A stretch of DNA of 37,422 nt from Pseudobacteriovorax sp. (GCA_013215145.1 JABSRP010000058.1:1-37422), one strand, 5' to 3'. Counted from the stretch's first letter, positions 8,275 through 16,717 are shown. Numbers and translations: made by a program. Notes: a model not told the origin generated them from the letters alone.

Positions 8275-8356
8275 CATCTTCATAGAGTAGTTTTATATTT
8301 AGTCGACCTTTTTTAAGTAAATCGATATGCTTAACTTAAATAAGGGAGACAAGACT

Positions 8357-9217
8357 ATGTTGGACACCTATGATTTCCTTGGACGAATAAAATTTTATGC
8401 TTCAGCCTCTCAAGCAGCATACTGCGAGGCGAGAGCTGGCTGTCGTCTGTTTCAGGATGGATTGGCTCAGAATGCAAACGAGTATTTTGGAGTTGGTTTT
8501 GCCGTTGCTGGATGGCAAGTGGAAGCCTTCTTTGGTCAAACGGAACGTTATGATACTGAGGGATATATCATGCACCATCATGATCTTGAAAGTGTCCTGG
8601 TAGCATTTCGAGGTTCTGATGTGACATTGGGCGGAGGGCTTATCCGCGATTGGGTTGGGACCAGTTTTGATATTCGGACCTCTGAGATGTCCGGTGAGAG
8701 GATTTCAGGAAGAGTGCACAACGGCTTTTTAAGTGCCTTTGCCGAAGCGTGGCGCGGGAATCGTACCGACACCATTCACGCCATCATTGAAAAGCACCAG
8801 CTGGGAAAGAAAACTTTCCACTTAACAGGGCATAGCTTGGGTGGTGCCCTCTCACAGATCGCTGCCGCTACTTTAATAAATCACGATTATAACGTCGGAT
8901 CAGTGACGACCTTTGCGTCGCCAAAGGTTGGTAAGCAAGACTTCGCCAACAGTTATGATGAGGTATTATTTGACGTGACAGAAACGGTGGTTTGTCGGGA
9001 TGATCCGGTACCCAGATTGCCCAGTCACAGTAATGATCCTTACTTCCTGCTCGGTCGGATCCTTCATATGCAAGGATCAACTATGCGTGAGGGTACAGTC
9101 GTGCAGTCTGGTAATGATATCCCCTTTGCAAAGATGCCCAACCCTTTTCATCATCGTTTAGAAATGGACTACTTTACGACAATTGCTAGTTATGATTGGT
9201 CTCAAGTCGCAACTTAG
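8357..9217 (+). CDS. Class 3 lipase (alpha/beta hydrolase)
   Basis: A 286-residue lipase_3 family hydrolase that would cleave acyl esters such as glycerolipids. The nucleophile elbow GHSLGGA (S160) is perfect. The likely rest of the triad is the aspartate pair in CRDDPVPRLP (D215/D216) and H265 or H266 in PFHHRLEMDY; this spacing is typical for the family. LVAFRGSD upstream is the oxyanion-loop strand. No signal peptide is seen, so it is cytoplasmic or exported by an unconventional route. ATG 8357 is preceded by GGGAG; an in-frame ATG at 8327 lacks such a site. The terminator at 8235 separates it from the preceding gene. Confidence 0.9.
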   Translation: MLDTYDFLGRIKFYASASQAAYCEARAGCRLFQDGLAQNANEYFGVGFAVAGWQVEAFFGQTERYDTEGYIMHHHDLESVLVAFRGSDVTLGGGLIRDWVGTSFDIRTSEMSGERISGRVHNGFLSAFAEAWRGNRTDTIHAIIEKHQLGKKTFHLTGHSLGGALSQIAAATLINHDYNVGSVTTFASPKVGKQDFANSYDEVLFDVTETVVCRDDPVPRLPSHSNDPYFLLGRILHMQGSTMREGTVVQSGNDIPFAKMPNPFHHRLEMDYFTTIASYDWSQVAT

Positions 9218-9571
9218 GTTGGTGCCTTTGTACCGTTAGTCCTGTGGTTCATCGGGATTGCAGGTGAATAGCCTTTCGTATTTCCGAGTTGATGGAGGAG
9301 ATATCTTTAGGTTTGTTTTTGTTGCCCTTGTGTGGCTTATACACCGTTTCGCTATAAGAGAAACCAAAACTAAAAAGCATTAAAATATCCATAATTACAT
9401 CCTAAGTCTGCAATGTTACGGAAATGCCCCTCTTGGATTGAGATAGCTGCCAGCCAAATTTTTTTGTATGAGTTGAGTATAATACCGAGGCTGTTTATTT
9501 TGATTAAGACGGTGTTAACCGTTGTTGAATTTCGAAATAATGACTAGCCAAGACTTAGTCTTGATCCTCTG
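9218..9571. other. Intergenic region, no gene seen
   Basis: This convergent spacer between the lipase and the next minus-strand gene holds no supported ORF. The only structure noted is a small inverted repeat, CTTATA (9336-9341) with TATAAG (9353-9358). No T-rich terminator is obvious. Confidence 0.4.
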
Positions 9572-9829
9572 TTATTGGCTTTCTTCTTTAATGGCCTTAG
9601 CTAGGGGATAGAACTCAGCCGGAAGCAATTTCTTATCTTTTAGCAAAATAATGAGCTGGAAAATATCATCTACCCACCCTTCGATAACGGCTCCATTGAT
9701 GCAGAATGAGACTTTGGATTCCTGCGGTAATGGAGTGGAATGCAAAGACTTGGGGAAGAATTCTTGACCAATCAATTGCATGATTTGTTTCGCAAAGCTG
9801 CCGTTGCCAATGACTTTCAACCTATCCAT
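9572..9829 (-). CDS. Small protein of unknown function
   Basis: An 85-residue soluble protein with no signal peptide. It alternates helix-like and strand-like stretches (VSFCINGAVIEGWVDDIFQLIILLKD) and ends in a charged helix. I do not recognise a family. ATG 9829 is chosen because AGGG lies 7 nt upstream; a GTG two codons earlier is possible. It stands alone between two spacers. Confidence 0.5.
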   Translation of the reverse strand: MDRLKVIGNGSFAKQIMQLIGQEFFPKSLHSTPLPQESKVSFCINGAVIEGWVDDIFQLIILLKDKKLLPAEFYPLAKAIKEESQ

Positions 9830-10345
9830 GGACACCCTACTTTTTCAGTCATATATCTAACCATAAATGCCTTATCACAGTTTATTCTGTTTACCAATTC
9901 AATTTCATAAGCTTGCGAATGATTTGGGTGCCTCCGAAAAATCAGCCTACGATTTGGTTTAATGTAAAAGTATTTCCCTCCAAGGGGTAGGGGCGATTGG
10001 TAACTTAGCTTTGGTGGCCATGTCTTGGTGGTTTCAAAGGAGGAGCTTTCCGTCTTAAAGGTGTTTCTTTCTTTCGAGAAATTAAAGCGCGGGACTCTAT
10101 CAGTCTGTTATCCAGTAATTTATGCATAGATCAATTGGCTGACATATTAGGGTGGGTCGTACAGGTTTGGAGTCGAGACGTGGCCTCATCAGCAGCTGAC
10201 TACCGTCGAAATCTGTAGAAGTTTTTGACAGTCTGTATACAGAAACGATAGTCACTGACCAGAAAGTTGTCTTATTACAGTTAGTTTTTTTTGGCACACG
10301 GATTGCTCTGGTACTTTTGGTAAGATTTATAGAGGAGCTATCAAT
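9830..10345. other. Intergenic region with a possible degraded regulator
   Basis: No intact gene. The plus strand carries a stretch resembling an AraC helix-turn-helix (listed separately). A 65-codon minus-strand frame at 10100-10297 is its shadow. GAGGAG ahead of ATG 10346 is the ribosome site of the next gene. Confidence 0.4.
10087..10218 (+). pseudogene. Possible remnant of an AraC-type HTH regulator
   Basis: One plus-strand frame reads SLLSSNLCIDQLADILG and then, after a degenerate turn, R-D-V-A-S and YRRNL before a TAG at 10216. The spacing of IDQLADxLG, R, AS and YRxxL matches the first helix-turn-helix of AraC/XylS regulators. There is no start codon and an upstream in-frame stop at about 10003-10008, so it cannot be a complete gene. 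The similarity is short and read by eye. Confidence 0.3.
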
Positions 10346-11110
10346 ATGCGAAACTACCTATTGTTGCTGGGGATAATGCTGTTTGCGATCTCTTGCGGAC
10401 CTCAAAATGAGGAATCAAATCTGGATAATGCCCCTAGCGGACACTATCTACTCATCGGTAATCAAGACACATTTTTAAAAATTCGAAACGAGCAGTCAAG
10501 CGGGCTAAAGCTTGCCTCTGAAAAGTGTACCTTATATGCCGGTACCTACATCCCTATTCAGGCGGCAGCGACGACTGCATCCGGTAACCATTATATCGTT
10601 AATACGCGAAGGATGATTCCTGGCTGCGGATTCTCCAAGGGCTATGTTTATATTCCTCATGTGGTGGCTTCGAGTTCGACAGGAGGTACTCAGCAGGGGC
10701 GATTAGGAGCCTTTCTAAGTGCTATTGCTTGGGCGGAAGGAACGAACGATCGTTATGATATCCGATTTGGAGGTTTCCGATTCTCAGGATACAGTCGTCA
10801 TCCTAATCTTATTTACTGCTCGGGCGGGCTTTGCTCGGACGCCGCTGGTCGCTACCAGTTTCTTTCGACCACTTGGGCGGGTTTGAGGTATCCTGACTTT
10901 AGTCCGGCAAACCAAGACAAGGGAGCTGTACGGTTAATGGCTGGTCGTGGCCTTTCCTTGCAGGAAGTCAATGGTATCCGAACCTATCAGCAGTTTTCTA
11001 ACGCCATTTATAAGATCAATAGAGAATGGGCTTCGTTGCCTGGCTCTCCTTACGGTCAGCCAACTAAGAGTATGTCAGCACTTTGGCAAAGGTATCAAAG
11101 CCGATTGTAA
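10346..11110 (+). CDS. Lipoprotein with lambda-R-type lysozyme domain (GH104-like)
   Basis: A 254-residue lipoprotein: signal peptide with lipobox FAISC (C17), then a beta-rich region (about 31-107) ending in YVYIPHV, a serine/threonine linker, and a lysozyme-like domain from about 118. That domain matches phage lambda R: AWAEGTND (catalytic Glu = E131), FSGYSRHP, AAGRYQFLSTTW, DFSPANQD and a late WASLPGSPYGQ. Lambda R is a lytic transglycosylase, so this should cleave peptidoglycan glycan strands from a membrane-anchored position. Two extra cysteines (LIYCSGGLCS) suggest a disulphide suited to the periplasm. GAGGAG precedes the ATG. There are no phage genes around it, suggesting domestication. 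Confidence 0.85.
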   Translation: MRNYLLLLGIMLFAISCGPQNEESNLDNAPSGHYLLIGNQDTFLKIRNEQSSGLKLASEKCTLYAGTYIPIQAAATTASGNHYIVNTRRMIPGCGFSKGYVYIPHVVASSSTGGTQQGRLGAFLSAIAWAEGTNDRYDIRFGGFRFSGYSRHPNLIYCSGGLCSDAAGRYQFLSTTWAGLRYPDFSPANQDKGAVRLMAGRGLSLQEVNGIRTYQQFSNAIYKINREWASLPGSPYGQPTKSMSALWQRYQSRL

Positions 11111-11151
11111 AAGGCTGACGTCGTCCTGGTTTTTGTGTGTCATTTCCATTG

Positions 11152-11186
11152 CGAAGAGCAGCGGTATGACTGCGCTCTTCGGGTTT
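11152..11186 (+). terminator. Probable terminator after the lysozyme lipoprotein
   Basis: CGAAGAGC at 11152-11159 pairs with GCTCTTCG at 11174-11181, with GCAG/CTGC available as an inner alternative. The stem is followed by GGTTTC, a short T tract, so termination is likely but not strong. Confidence 0.5.
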
Positions 11187-11374
11187 CAGTGGCTCTTCTT
11201 ATCAGCCTGCTTATTTACACCCCTCGTTTGTAAAAAAGTCTCGCTATCCCAACTATTATTCGATACGCTTTCCTTGCTTTTTTAAACCCAAGTGATTGAG
11301 GGATCTCATGATTGTATTCTCATTTTTAACAAATTCTAGAAAATGCTTTAGTGATTTAATTATGGAGAATCATT

Positions 11375-11851
11375 TTGTTGCGAAATCCAATAGAAACAGA
11401 AAAGTCATTACTGATTGATTTAGCGTATAGTACAGGAGTTTGGCAAGACGGAGAGGCTGATGCCTTACTCGGTGCTGTCTTAGATCAGTACTATGCAAGG
11501 GAGCTCGAGCCAGAACATAGGGTTGTGGTTTTACCCGATGCCAACGATAAAATTGTGGGCTGGTCCTACTATGCTCCTAGTTTTCATGCTCCAGGAGTGT
11601 GGGATGTCTGGTGGATAGGAGTTCACGCCACTGAGCACGGGCGTGGTTACGGACGTCAGCTGCTTCTTGCTATTGAAGCTGATATCAAAGCTAAGCAGGG
11701 TAGGGTCGTTGTTATCGAAACCAGCTCGACGGAGCCATTGGCTAAGGCTCGGAGGTTTTACCCAAAACTCGGCTATAAAATGCGGGGAGATATCCCAGAA
11801 TTTTATGGGCCGGGAGATGCAAAAGTGATTTTTTCTAAAAACCTCGAATAG
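11375..11851 (+). CDS. GNAT-family N-acetyltransferase
   Basis: A 158-residue single-domain GNAT enzyme that would transfer an acetyl group from acetyl-CoA to an unknown amine. The central strands VVVLPDANDKIVGWSYY and WDVWWIGVHATEHGRGYGRQLL include the acetyl-CoA pyrophosphate loop (Q/R-x-x-G-x-G/A, here HGRGYGRQLL). The C-terminal part (ETSSTEPLAKARRFYPKLGY) is also typical. It starts with TTG 11375 (or the next codon, also TTG) 7 nt after GGAG. The low-efficiency start suggests modest expression. The cytoplasmic location follows from the absence of a signal peptide. Confidence 0.85.
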   Translation: MLRNPIETEKSLLIDLAYSTGVWQDGEADALLGAVLDQYYARELEPEHRVVVLPDANDKIVGWSYYAPSFHAPGVWDVWWIGVHATEHGRGYGRQLLLAIEADIKAKQGRVVVIETSSTEPLAKARRFYPKLGYKMRGDIPEFYGPGDAKVIFSKNLE

Positions 11852-11922
11852 AGGACGCCTTGGGGTCAACTACGGTTGATCCCAATTTTCCAATCCAGCT
11901 ACATTAACCATCCAACCAGTGC

Positions 11923-12240
11923 TCATAAACTCATTATGGCCAATAAAGATAAGGTGTTTCCACTAAAGCTAATGGTGGCCAACTTATATGAGTCTCGTTT
12001 CATCAGTGTCCAAAGACCAATTCCGATAGTCAGCAATGGCAGTAAAAACCATTGGCTACCCAGAGATAACAATATAGTTAGTATAGAAAACTCAGTAAGT
12101 TTGAGCGTCGAAAAGATTTTCCGCTTGCGGTAATCTTTTTCAAATCCTCTCGAGATTAGCAGGCCAATAGAGATGCAGGAAACTATGGCCCCAGAAACCA
12201 GTAGTATAGCTTCAAGATTTTGGTTTAGTAAGCTCTCCAT
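11923..12240 (-). CDS. Small membrane protein in a Fur-controlled unit
   Basis: A 105-residue protein with three hydrophobic segments (about 9-30, 45-70 with a short break, and 85-103) and a basic loop (EKDYRKRK). ATG 12240 has AAAGGAG a few bases upstream. Its first codons overlap the last 29 nt of the 45-codon ORF at 12212-12349, so translation is probably coupled. The upstream promoter overlaps a perfect Fur box, so it should be made under iron limitation. I recognise no transporter family; a role in iron-responsive membrane physiology is only inferred from the promoter. Confidence 0.7.
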   Translation of the reverse strand: MESLLNQNLEAILLVSGAIVSCISIGLLISRGFEKDYRKRKIFSTLKLTEFSILTILLSLGSQWFLLPLLTIGIGLWTLMKRDSYKLATISFSGNTLSLLAIMSL

Positions 12241-12349
12241 CGTCTCTCCTTTCAATGACTGTGTGCAAGCGACAGGCTTGACCATCCAGTTTTACAGAAG
12301 GATTTTTACTATCCAGCTGACATAATTGAAAAAACTCTCTTAACGTCAT
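12212..12349 (-). CDS. 45-residue ORF, first gene after the Fur box
   Basis: A small gene starting MTLREFFQLCQLDSKNPS and containing VKLDGQACRLHTVIERR, ending in a TGA at 12212. An AAGGGG ribosome site lies 5 nt upstream of the ATG, directly downstream of the Fur box, which strongly supports translation. It is soluble, has two cysteines and no signal peptide. I do not recognise a family; its small size and position recall other short iron-regulated ORFs at the head of iron-uptake operons, but that is analogy. It overlaps the following membrane-protein gene by 29 nt in another frame. Confidence 0.65.
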   Translation of the reverse strand: MTLREFFQLCQLDSKNPSVKLDGQACRLHTVIERRDDGELTKPKS

Positions 12350-12362
12350 ATCAACCCCTTAA

Positions 12363-12404
12363 GATAATGATAATCATTATCAATTTATCGGTTCCATTTG
12401 TCAA
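12363..12404 (-). promoter_or_regulatory. Fur-repressed promoter with perfect 19-bp Fur box
   Basis: Positions 12363-12381 read GATAATGATAATCATTATC, an exact match to the classic 19-bp Fur consensus. On the minus strand TTGACA (12404-12399), a 17-nt spacer and GATAAT (12381-12376) form a near-consensus sigma70 promoter whose -10 lies inside the Fur box. Iron-loaded Fur would block polymerase. The predicted start leaves a leader of about 20 nt before the 45-codon ORF. The next plus-strand gene starts 214 nt away and is a less likely target. Confidence 0.9.
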
Positions 12405-12594
12405 TATCTTTAGCTGCAGATGAGTCAATTCCATGATTCTCAGATTTTGCTTAAATCTTAGCTGCCTAAATCGAGAATGCTCGGAATTCGTTGCTAGATT
12501 CTGTTGGTATTTTAGAGAGTTAGATCAATATTTGATCAAGAATATTTCCTTATTACCGAGTACTGTAAAAACACTCAGAGATTGAGGAAAAAGA

Positions 12595-13599
12595 ATGCCC
12601 ATACCTACAGCAATATTACTGGGATTTGTCATCCCTGTTCTTATCATACACGGAAGCTGCGGGACAAAAGTTGGAAATCCCGGAAGTTCTGATGTCTCAG
12701 CAAACCTGCCAGAAGTAGATGAGTCCTTGACGGAAAGTGAGGAATTCGCGTTATCCACTAGGTTGCAACCAGGCGGCGAAACTAGACAACCACCTCGCTT
12801 GGACCTAGTGGCGCGCAGACTGAATATTTTCCTAAATGATACCGAAGAAATCCTTGCTAGCCTTAGAAGTGAAAATGTATCGGGGATTGGCCGGCATAAA
12901 GGAAAAGGTACAGAAAAAAATATTAGTTTAGAGATTTTCTCAGCAGATGACTCCGAAGTATTTGATTACTACGCTGTGCTTTGCTCTGAAGGCAGTTGGT
13001 TTATGGATATTGCTTGGACAGAAGCCGAGGATCTCATACGGTTTACCCATAATTTCAAAATTCGCGCAGGTAAAAAACGAGGTACCTTGAACCTGTTAGC
13101 AGAAGTTTTAGTGGAAACGGGAGAGGCTAGTACGGGTATAAAGTCATGGGCCTACACTGTTGAAGACGATTTACCTGATTTCGAAGTTGACGGCAATGTG
13201 CGCATAGAACACATTAGCGCTCAATATTTTGGAAATCGAGACTACACTATCACCACGGTTGGAGACTGGGCTGAGGCAGAACCTGATAGCAACTACAGTC
13301 AGACGGTTGGGGATGAGTACTTAGTTGGCGAGCTGCTAGATGCTGGAACCAAAGAGTATGTCGAGTATATAAAGAATCATGAAAGTTGCGGAGAGTTTGA
13401 CCCTACAAATACCGCTAATCCAGGATGGTGTGTGGGTCGAAAACTCGGACGAGACAGTCCTGATCCCTACACACAAGAGCAAATTGATACGGCATGGACC
13501 GATCGTCTATCTCAATATGGAATTCCAGATGCCAGTATGTTAAGGGCCCCAATTCGTTATTTTGCCGACGATGATATCTGCGCGACGGTTGACGGCTGA
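12595..13599 (+). CDS. Lipoprotein of unknown function
   Basis: A 334-residue putative lipoprotein. A hydrophobic signal (PTAILLGFVIPVLIIHG) ends in a lipobox-like HGSC (C22), followed by GTKVGNPGSSD. After an acidic linker (30-75) the mature part is probably one globular domain rich in acidic and aromatic residues, with a late cysteine-containing stretch (HESCGEFD, NPGWCVGRK, DDICATV) that may form disulphides. AGGA lies about 8 nt before the ATG. I do not recognise a fold. It precedes the TIGR02147-like gene by about 100 nt on the same strand, so linkage to it is possible. Confidence 0.65.
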   Translation: MPIPTAILLGFVIPVLIIHGSCGTKVGNPGSSDVSANLPEVDESLTESEEFALSTRLQPGGETRQPPRLDLVARRLNIFLNDTEEILASLRSENVSGIGRHKGKGTEKNISLEIFSADDSEVFDYYAVLCSEGSWFMDIAWTEAEDLIRFTHNFKIRAGKKRGTLNLLAEVLVETGEASTGIKSWAYTVEDDLPDFEVDGNVRIEHISAQYFGNRDYTITTVGDWAEAEPDSNYSQTVGDEYLVGELLDAGTKEYVEYIKNHESCGEFDPTNTANPGWCVGRKLGRDSPDPYTQEQIDTAWTDRLSQYGIPDASMLRAPIRYFADDDICATVDG

Positions 13600-13701
13600 A
13601 ATTTTGCCGTGTTAGTCGATAATTGCAGATGATAGGAAAAATCTTTCCTCCTCGTCTCATCTAATGAGGTCGAATAAGACCTGTTGGACTTCGGGAGGAG
13701 C

Positions 13702-15474
13702 ATGGCTCAGGCACTTAAAATTGATCATCTTCGAGAGGCGTTGATTGTACGCAATGGAATCTACTTTCTACGGCTGGATCAGCATCTTATTCAGCATTTT
13801 AAGAATCTCCCGGACCAAATATTGCCATATTTATACAAGTCACTGGCATACAAAAAAAAATCGAAACAAGTTGATTATTATGTTGTGAAAGAAGATAGGA
13901 TTAAGGCTATTTGGAATCGTATTCAAGATCACGGTTTCCATGGCGAGCCCTTTTCAATCGTTTTAGCCACATCGGGTAGATTATTTCCTAAGCTAAAAGT
14001 CCAGGTGGCAGATAGGCAGCTTCAAAGGATTAATGTCCTATTGCCGGCCCATCTTGAAGAGATTAGTCAGTGTGATCCTTACTGGTTACAAAGTCTAGTT
14101 TCCTTGAGGCTACGAGCCAAGGGGGTGGATATAGAGCCTGAGTTATCCTCAGTAGAGAGCTTACTCGTCACGGCTCAATCGCAAACAGCAGCTGGAAAGA
14201 TTGTCTCTTTGTTGACACGTCATCCCCACCGTCGGCTGAAGAATAAATCTTATCGATTAAAGTATGACTCCGTTAATGATGAGATTCACCTTTTTCTATA
14301 CACATTTAATAAAAAGACGATAAAGCAGCTCTATAAAACTATAAGCGAAGACTGCTTAAGGCTAATCCGGACTCAATCAAAAAAGGGTAATTCATCGGGA
14401 TTCTATCAGTATTTTGCACGAAAGACATTCCAAGCGCTAGAAGACTCATGTCACAGTATCATATCTCTTGGATTGGAAGTTCCACTTAGCGTTTTGGCTG
14501 CTAAATCTGTTGACCTATCATTAATATCAGAATCCCATAGTGCCCACGACGTAGTGTCGGCATTACTATTAAGCGGTCAAGAGACAGAGATTCGCGAAAG
14601 TATCATAGATGCTAGTGATTTAGAAGGTTCAGTACTAAAGGAAGCCGATATACGACTCCGAGATCGGGGATACCTGCCAAAATCTGATAGAAAAAAACGT
14701 GATATACTACTCTGCGCTAGTGGCTATGTAGACATGAAAAGGCAAGCTGATTTTGTCGCAGAGTCCTGCAAAAAAGCGATTCAAAAGGTTGTCATCCATC
14801 ATAAAAAAAGAGACTTTAATACGATAATGGTGGGCCTAAACTCTCGAGAATTAGATTTCTATCAGGATCTATGTTTTCATTTAAAATCAAAACTTTCCCA
14901 TATCATACTCAAGGCGAATCCAGAGCATCTATATCAGTTGACGTTTCAGTTCTCACCCTTGACGCTGATTCAAGGCAAAGCGAATTATAAGCTAAGTTTG
15001 AGTAATGATTCCTTTCACGATAGTCGTTGGTGTCAACTCTTAGTTAGAGAAATGGTGGGACTTAAGAATTCGACAAATGACCCCCTTTGGTTCGCAAAAA
15101 AAATGGTTCCTGCCATACCATTGCATGTGATCAAGGCCAGCCTAAAGAATCTGACAAAGGCAGGGTTTCTCAAATATGATCATAGGTTGGGGCGATACTT
15201 TCAAACATCTGTGGATTTAATACTAGCAGATCCTAGTTATGTGCAAGGTTCTGAGTTTCATACTGACGTTATCAATTTAGCCTTGTTTAGCGAGTCTTGG
15301 AAGGCTAACGGTAATGGTGAATTTTTTAGTCGGATTTACTTGATTGATGAGGACAGTCGATTTGCATTGCAGAAGTGTTATGACGAATTTCTTGATCAAA
15401 TTCTTGAGCATGCTGCGCGGCAGTCCGATGCTGATTTGATTTATCAAATCAGCATACAAAATGTTCCACTCTGA
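13702..15474 (+). CDS. Large protein with two TIGR02147-like units
   Basis: A 590-residue soluble protein. TIGR02147/DUF4423 proteins are putative regulators found mainly in delta-type and Bdellovibrio-like bacteria. The C-terminal part (about 438-590) has the family layout: WFAKKMVPAIPLHVIKASL as a winged-helix-like segment, GFLKYDHRLGRYF, then a helical region ending LIYQISIQNVPL. A second copy of the distinctive ending appears in the middle (about 355-417): AIQKVVIHHKKRDFNTIMVG and HLYQLTFQFSPLT. The first 270 residues match nothing I know. ATG 13702 has GGGAGG 3 nt upstream, which is tight; TTG 13684 is the alternative. The last codons contain a perfect 24-nt palindrome (15430-15453), and the stop codon starts a compound palindrome. 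Confidence 0.6.
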   Translation: MAQALKIDHLREALIVRNGIYFLRLDQHLIQHFKNLPDQILPYLYKSLAYKKKSKQVDYYVVKEDRIKAIWNRIQDHGFHGEPFSIVLATSGRLFPKLKVQVADRQLQRINVLLPAHLEEISQCDPYWLQSLVSLRLRAKGVDIEPELSSVESLLVTAQSQTAAGKIVSLLTRHPHRRLKNKSYRLKYDSVNDEIHLFLYTFNKKTIKQLYKTISEDCLRLIRTQSKKGNSSGFYQYFARKTFQALEDSCHSIISLGLEVPLSVLAAKSVDLSLISESHSAHDVVSALLLSGQETEIRESIIDASDLEGSVLKEADIRLRDRGYLPKSDRKKRDILLCASGYVDMKRQADFVAESCKKAIQKVVIHHKKRDFNTIMVGLNSRELDFYQDLCFHLKSKLSHIILKANPEHLYQLTFQFSPLTLIQGKANYKLSLSNDSFHDSRWCQLLVREMVGLKNSTNDPLWFAKKMVPAIPLHVIKASLKNLTKAGFLKYDHRLGRYFQTSVDLILADPSYVQGSEFHTDVINLALFSESWKANGNGEFFSRIYLIDEDSRFALQKCYDEFLDQILEHAARQSDADLIYQISIQNVPL

Positions 15475-15709
15475 GATGCGAAAAAGAAGACGATGGCTGC
15501 GTTATGGCACAAATTTTTGAAGATCACGTACTGTTCGTACGCTCACTTCAAAAATTTGTGCCAAGCCTTGCCCTCGTCTTCTTTTTCGCATCTCAGTATT
15601 TGATTGCGTTATAGTGCAAGTTTTTGAAGATCACGTATCGTTTGTACGCTCACTTCAAAAATTTGTGCCAGGCCTTGCCCTCGTCTTCTTTTTCGCATCT
15701 CAGTATTTG
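15472..15709. repeat. Compound palindrome A with 107-bp tandem duplication
   Basis: Outer arms 15472-15493 and 15574-15595 are perfectly complementary over 22 bp. Nested inner arms 15506-15522 and 15546-15562 are perfectly complementary over 17 bp. The centre has CGTAC-TGTT-CGTACG. GCCTTGCC (15565-15572) sits between the inner and outer right arms. Positions 15606-15709 repeat 15499-15602 at a 107-bp offset with few differences, duplicating everything from the left inner arm to the right outer arm. It lies between two convergent genes and starts at a stop codon, so it may also end transcription from both sides. Confidence 0.9.
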
Positions 15710-15715
15710 TTACCC

Positions 15716-16717
15716 TTAGCGACCTTTTTTGAAGCTGGCGTCTAGGGTTCCTTTGTAGCAGGCCATAACCCATGGGAAGGCGTTTGTTACGTAGTAGCCA
15801 TATACACCGTTTACGGTCATACCATTACACTCGTCGAGATCGCCGGCATCTGTCCATTCCCAATCATCACGATAGGTGCCGTCGTAGTTGCCCCCGGGAA
15901 AAGCTCCTTCTCCGGTTTGGCTAACTCTAGCTCCCGTCTTTAGGGTGTATCCAGACTGTACTTCCCGGATGGTGCCATTATCGTCGATATATGGTCCAAA
16001 AATTGGATAGCCATCAGCGGCGAACCCGATAACGGGAGAAGCAGCTGTGGGGTCAGTGTTGTCAAAAAGTGCCATGGGAGACCCATGGTAATGGTAGGTG
16101 CCATCGGGTTGAGTGTGGGCATTGTGGGTGTCGGTCCCAAAATCGTTTCCAGTATACATGGGGTCGTAGCGCCAAACATTCCCGTCGCCACAACCAATTT
16201 TTTCTTGGCCTAGTGGTTCGTTGCCTACTCCGTAACAAGCTGCTGCCAGTAGGTCTAGTTTTGCGCCGTTAAGGTAAACGGCGTTATCGTATTCTAGTGT
16301 AAGCTGGGTGACGCTGCTTGCGTCGGTGGGATTAGTTGTAATCTCAAAATCGGCATCAACCTCAGTTACATCCGTAGCAAAACTTGCACTGCCGTCATGG
16401 AAATCGTGATTGGGTATGGAATTTGATGTGAATGTACATTTTGATCCGGAGACTGCGATCACAAGTGAACCAGTAAAGTTCACAGAGTTGTTCACATCTG
16501 TTACCGATGAGGTGTAGGTTCCCACATAATCAGAACAATCCCCGCTACTGCTTGTTAGCTCTATGTCTGTGATGTCATTGGCCTCGGAAGTATCAGTGCC
16601 TCCGGAAGCTGGAGGAGTGGTCCCCGAATCGCTGCTATCGTCGCTGCAACTTAAAAACAAAAGAGTACCAACCACATACAGGCAGTTAGTGAGGGGACGC
16701 TTGATAGGTAAAATCAC
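15716..16717 (-). CDS. YHYH-domain lipoprotein
   Basis: A 333-residue lipoprotein. The signal peptide ends in LFLSC (C24), followed by a serine/threonine/aspartate-rich linker. The C-terminal two thirds is a YHYH domain with the name motif at residues 208-211 (DGTYHYHGSP), plus VIGFAADGYPIFGPY and the ending YGYYVTNAFPWVMACYKG, all standard for this family. The role of YHYH proteins is not well established; several sit on the outer surface. GTG 16717 is preceded by GAGGAG with 6-nt spacing, a better start than any upstream ATG. It converges with the TIGR02147-like gene across the compound palindrome and diverges from the next gene. Confidence 0.85.
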   Translation of the reverse strand: MILPIKRPLTNCLYVVGTLLFLSCSDDSSDSGTTPPASGGTDTSEANDITDIELTSSSGDCSDYVGTYTSSVTDVNNSVNFTGSLVIAVSGSKCTFTSNSIPNHDFHDGSASFATDVTEVDADFEITTNPTDASSVTQLTLEYDNAVYLNGAKLDLLAAACYGVGNEPLGQEKIGCGDGNVWRYDPMYTGNDFGTDTHNAHTQPDGTYHYHGSPMALFDNTDPTAASPVIGFAADGYPIFGPYIDDNGTIREVQSGYTLKTGARVSQTGEGAFPGGNYDGTYRDDWEWTDAGDLDECNGMTVNGVYGYYVTNAFPWVMACYKGTLDASFKKGR

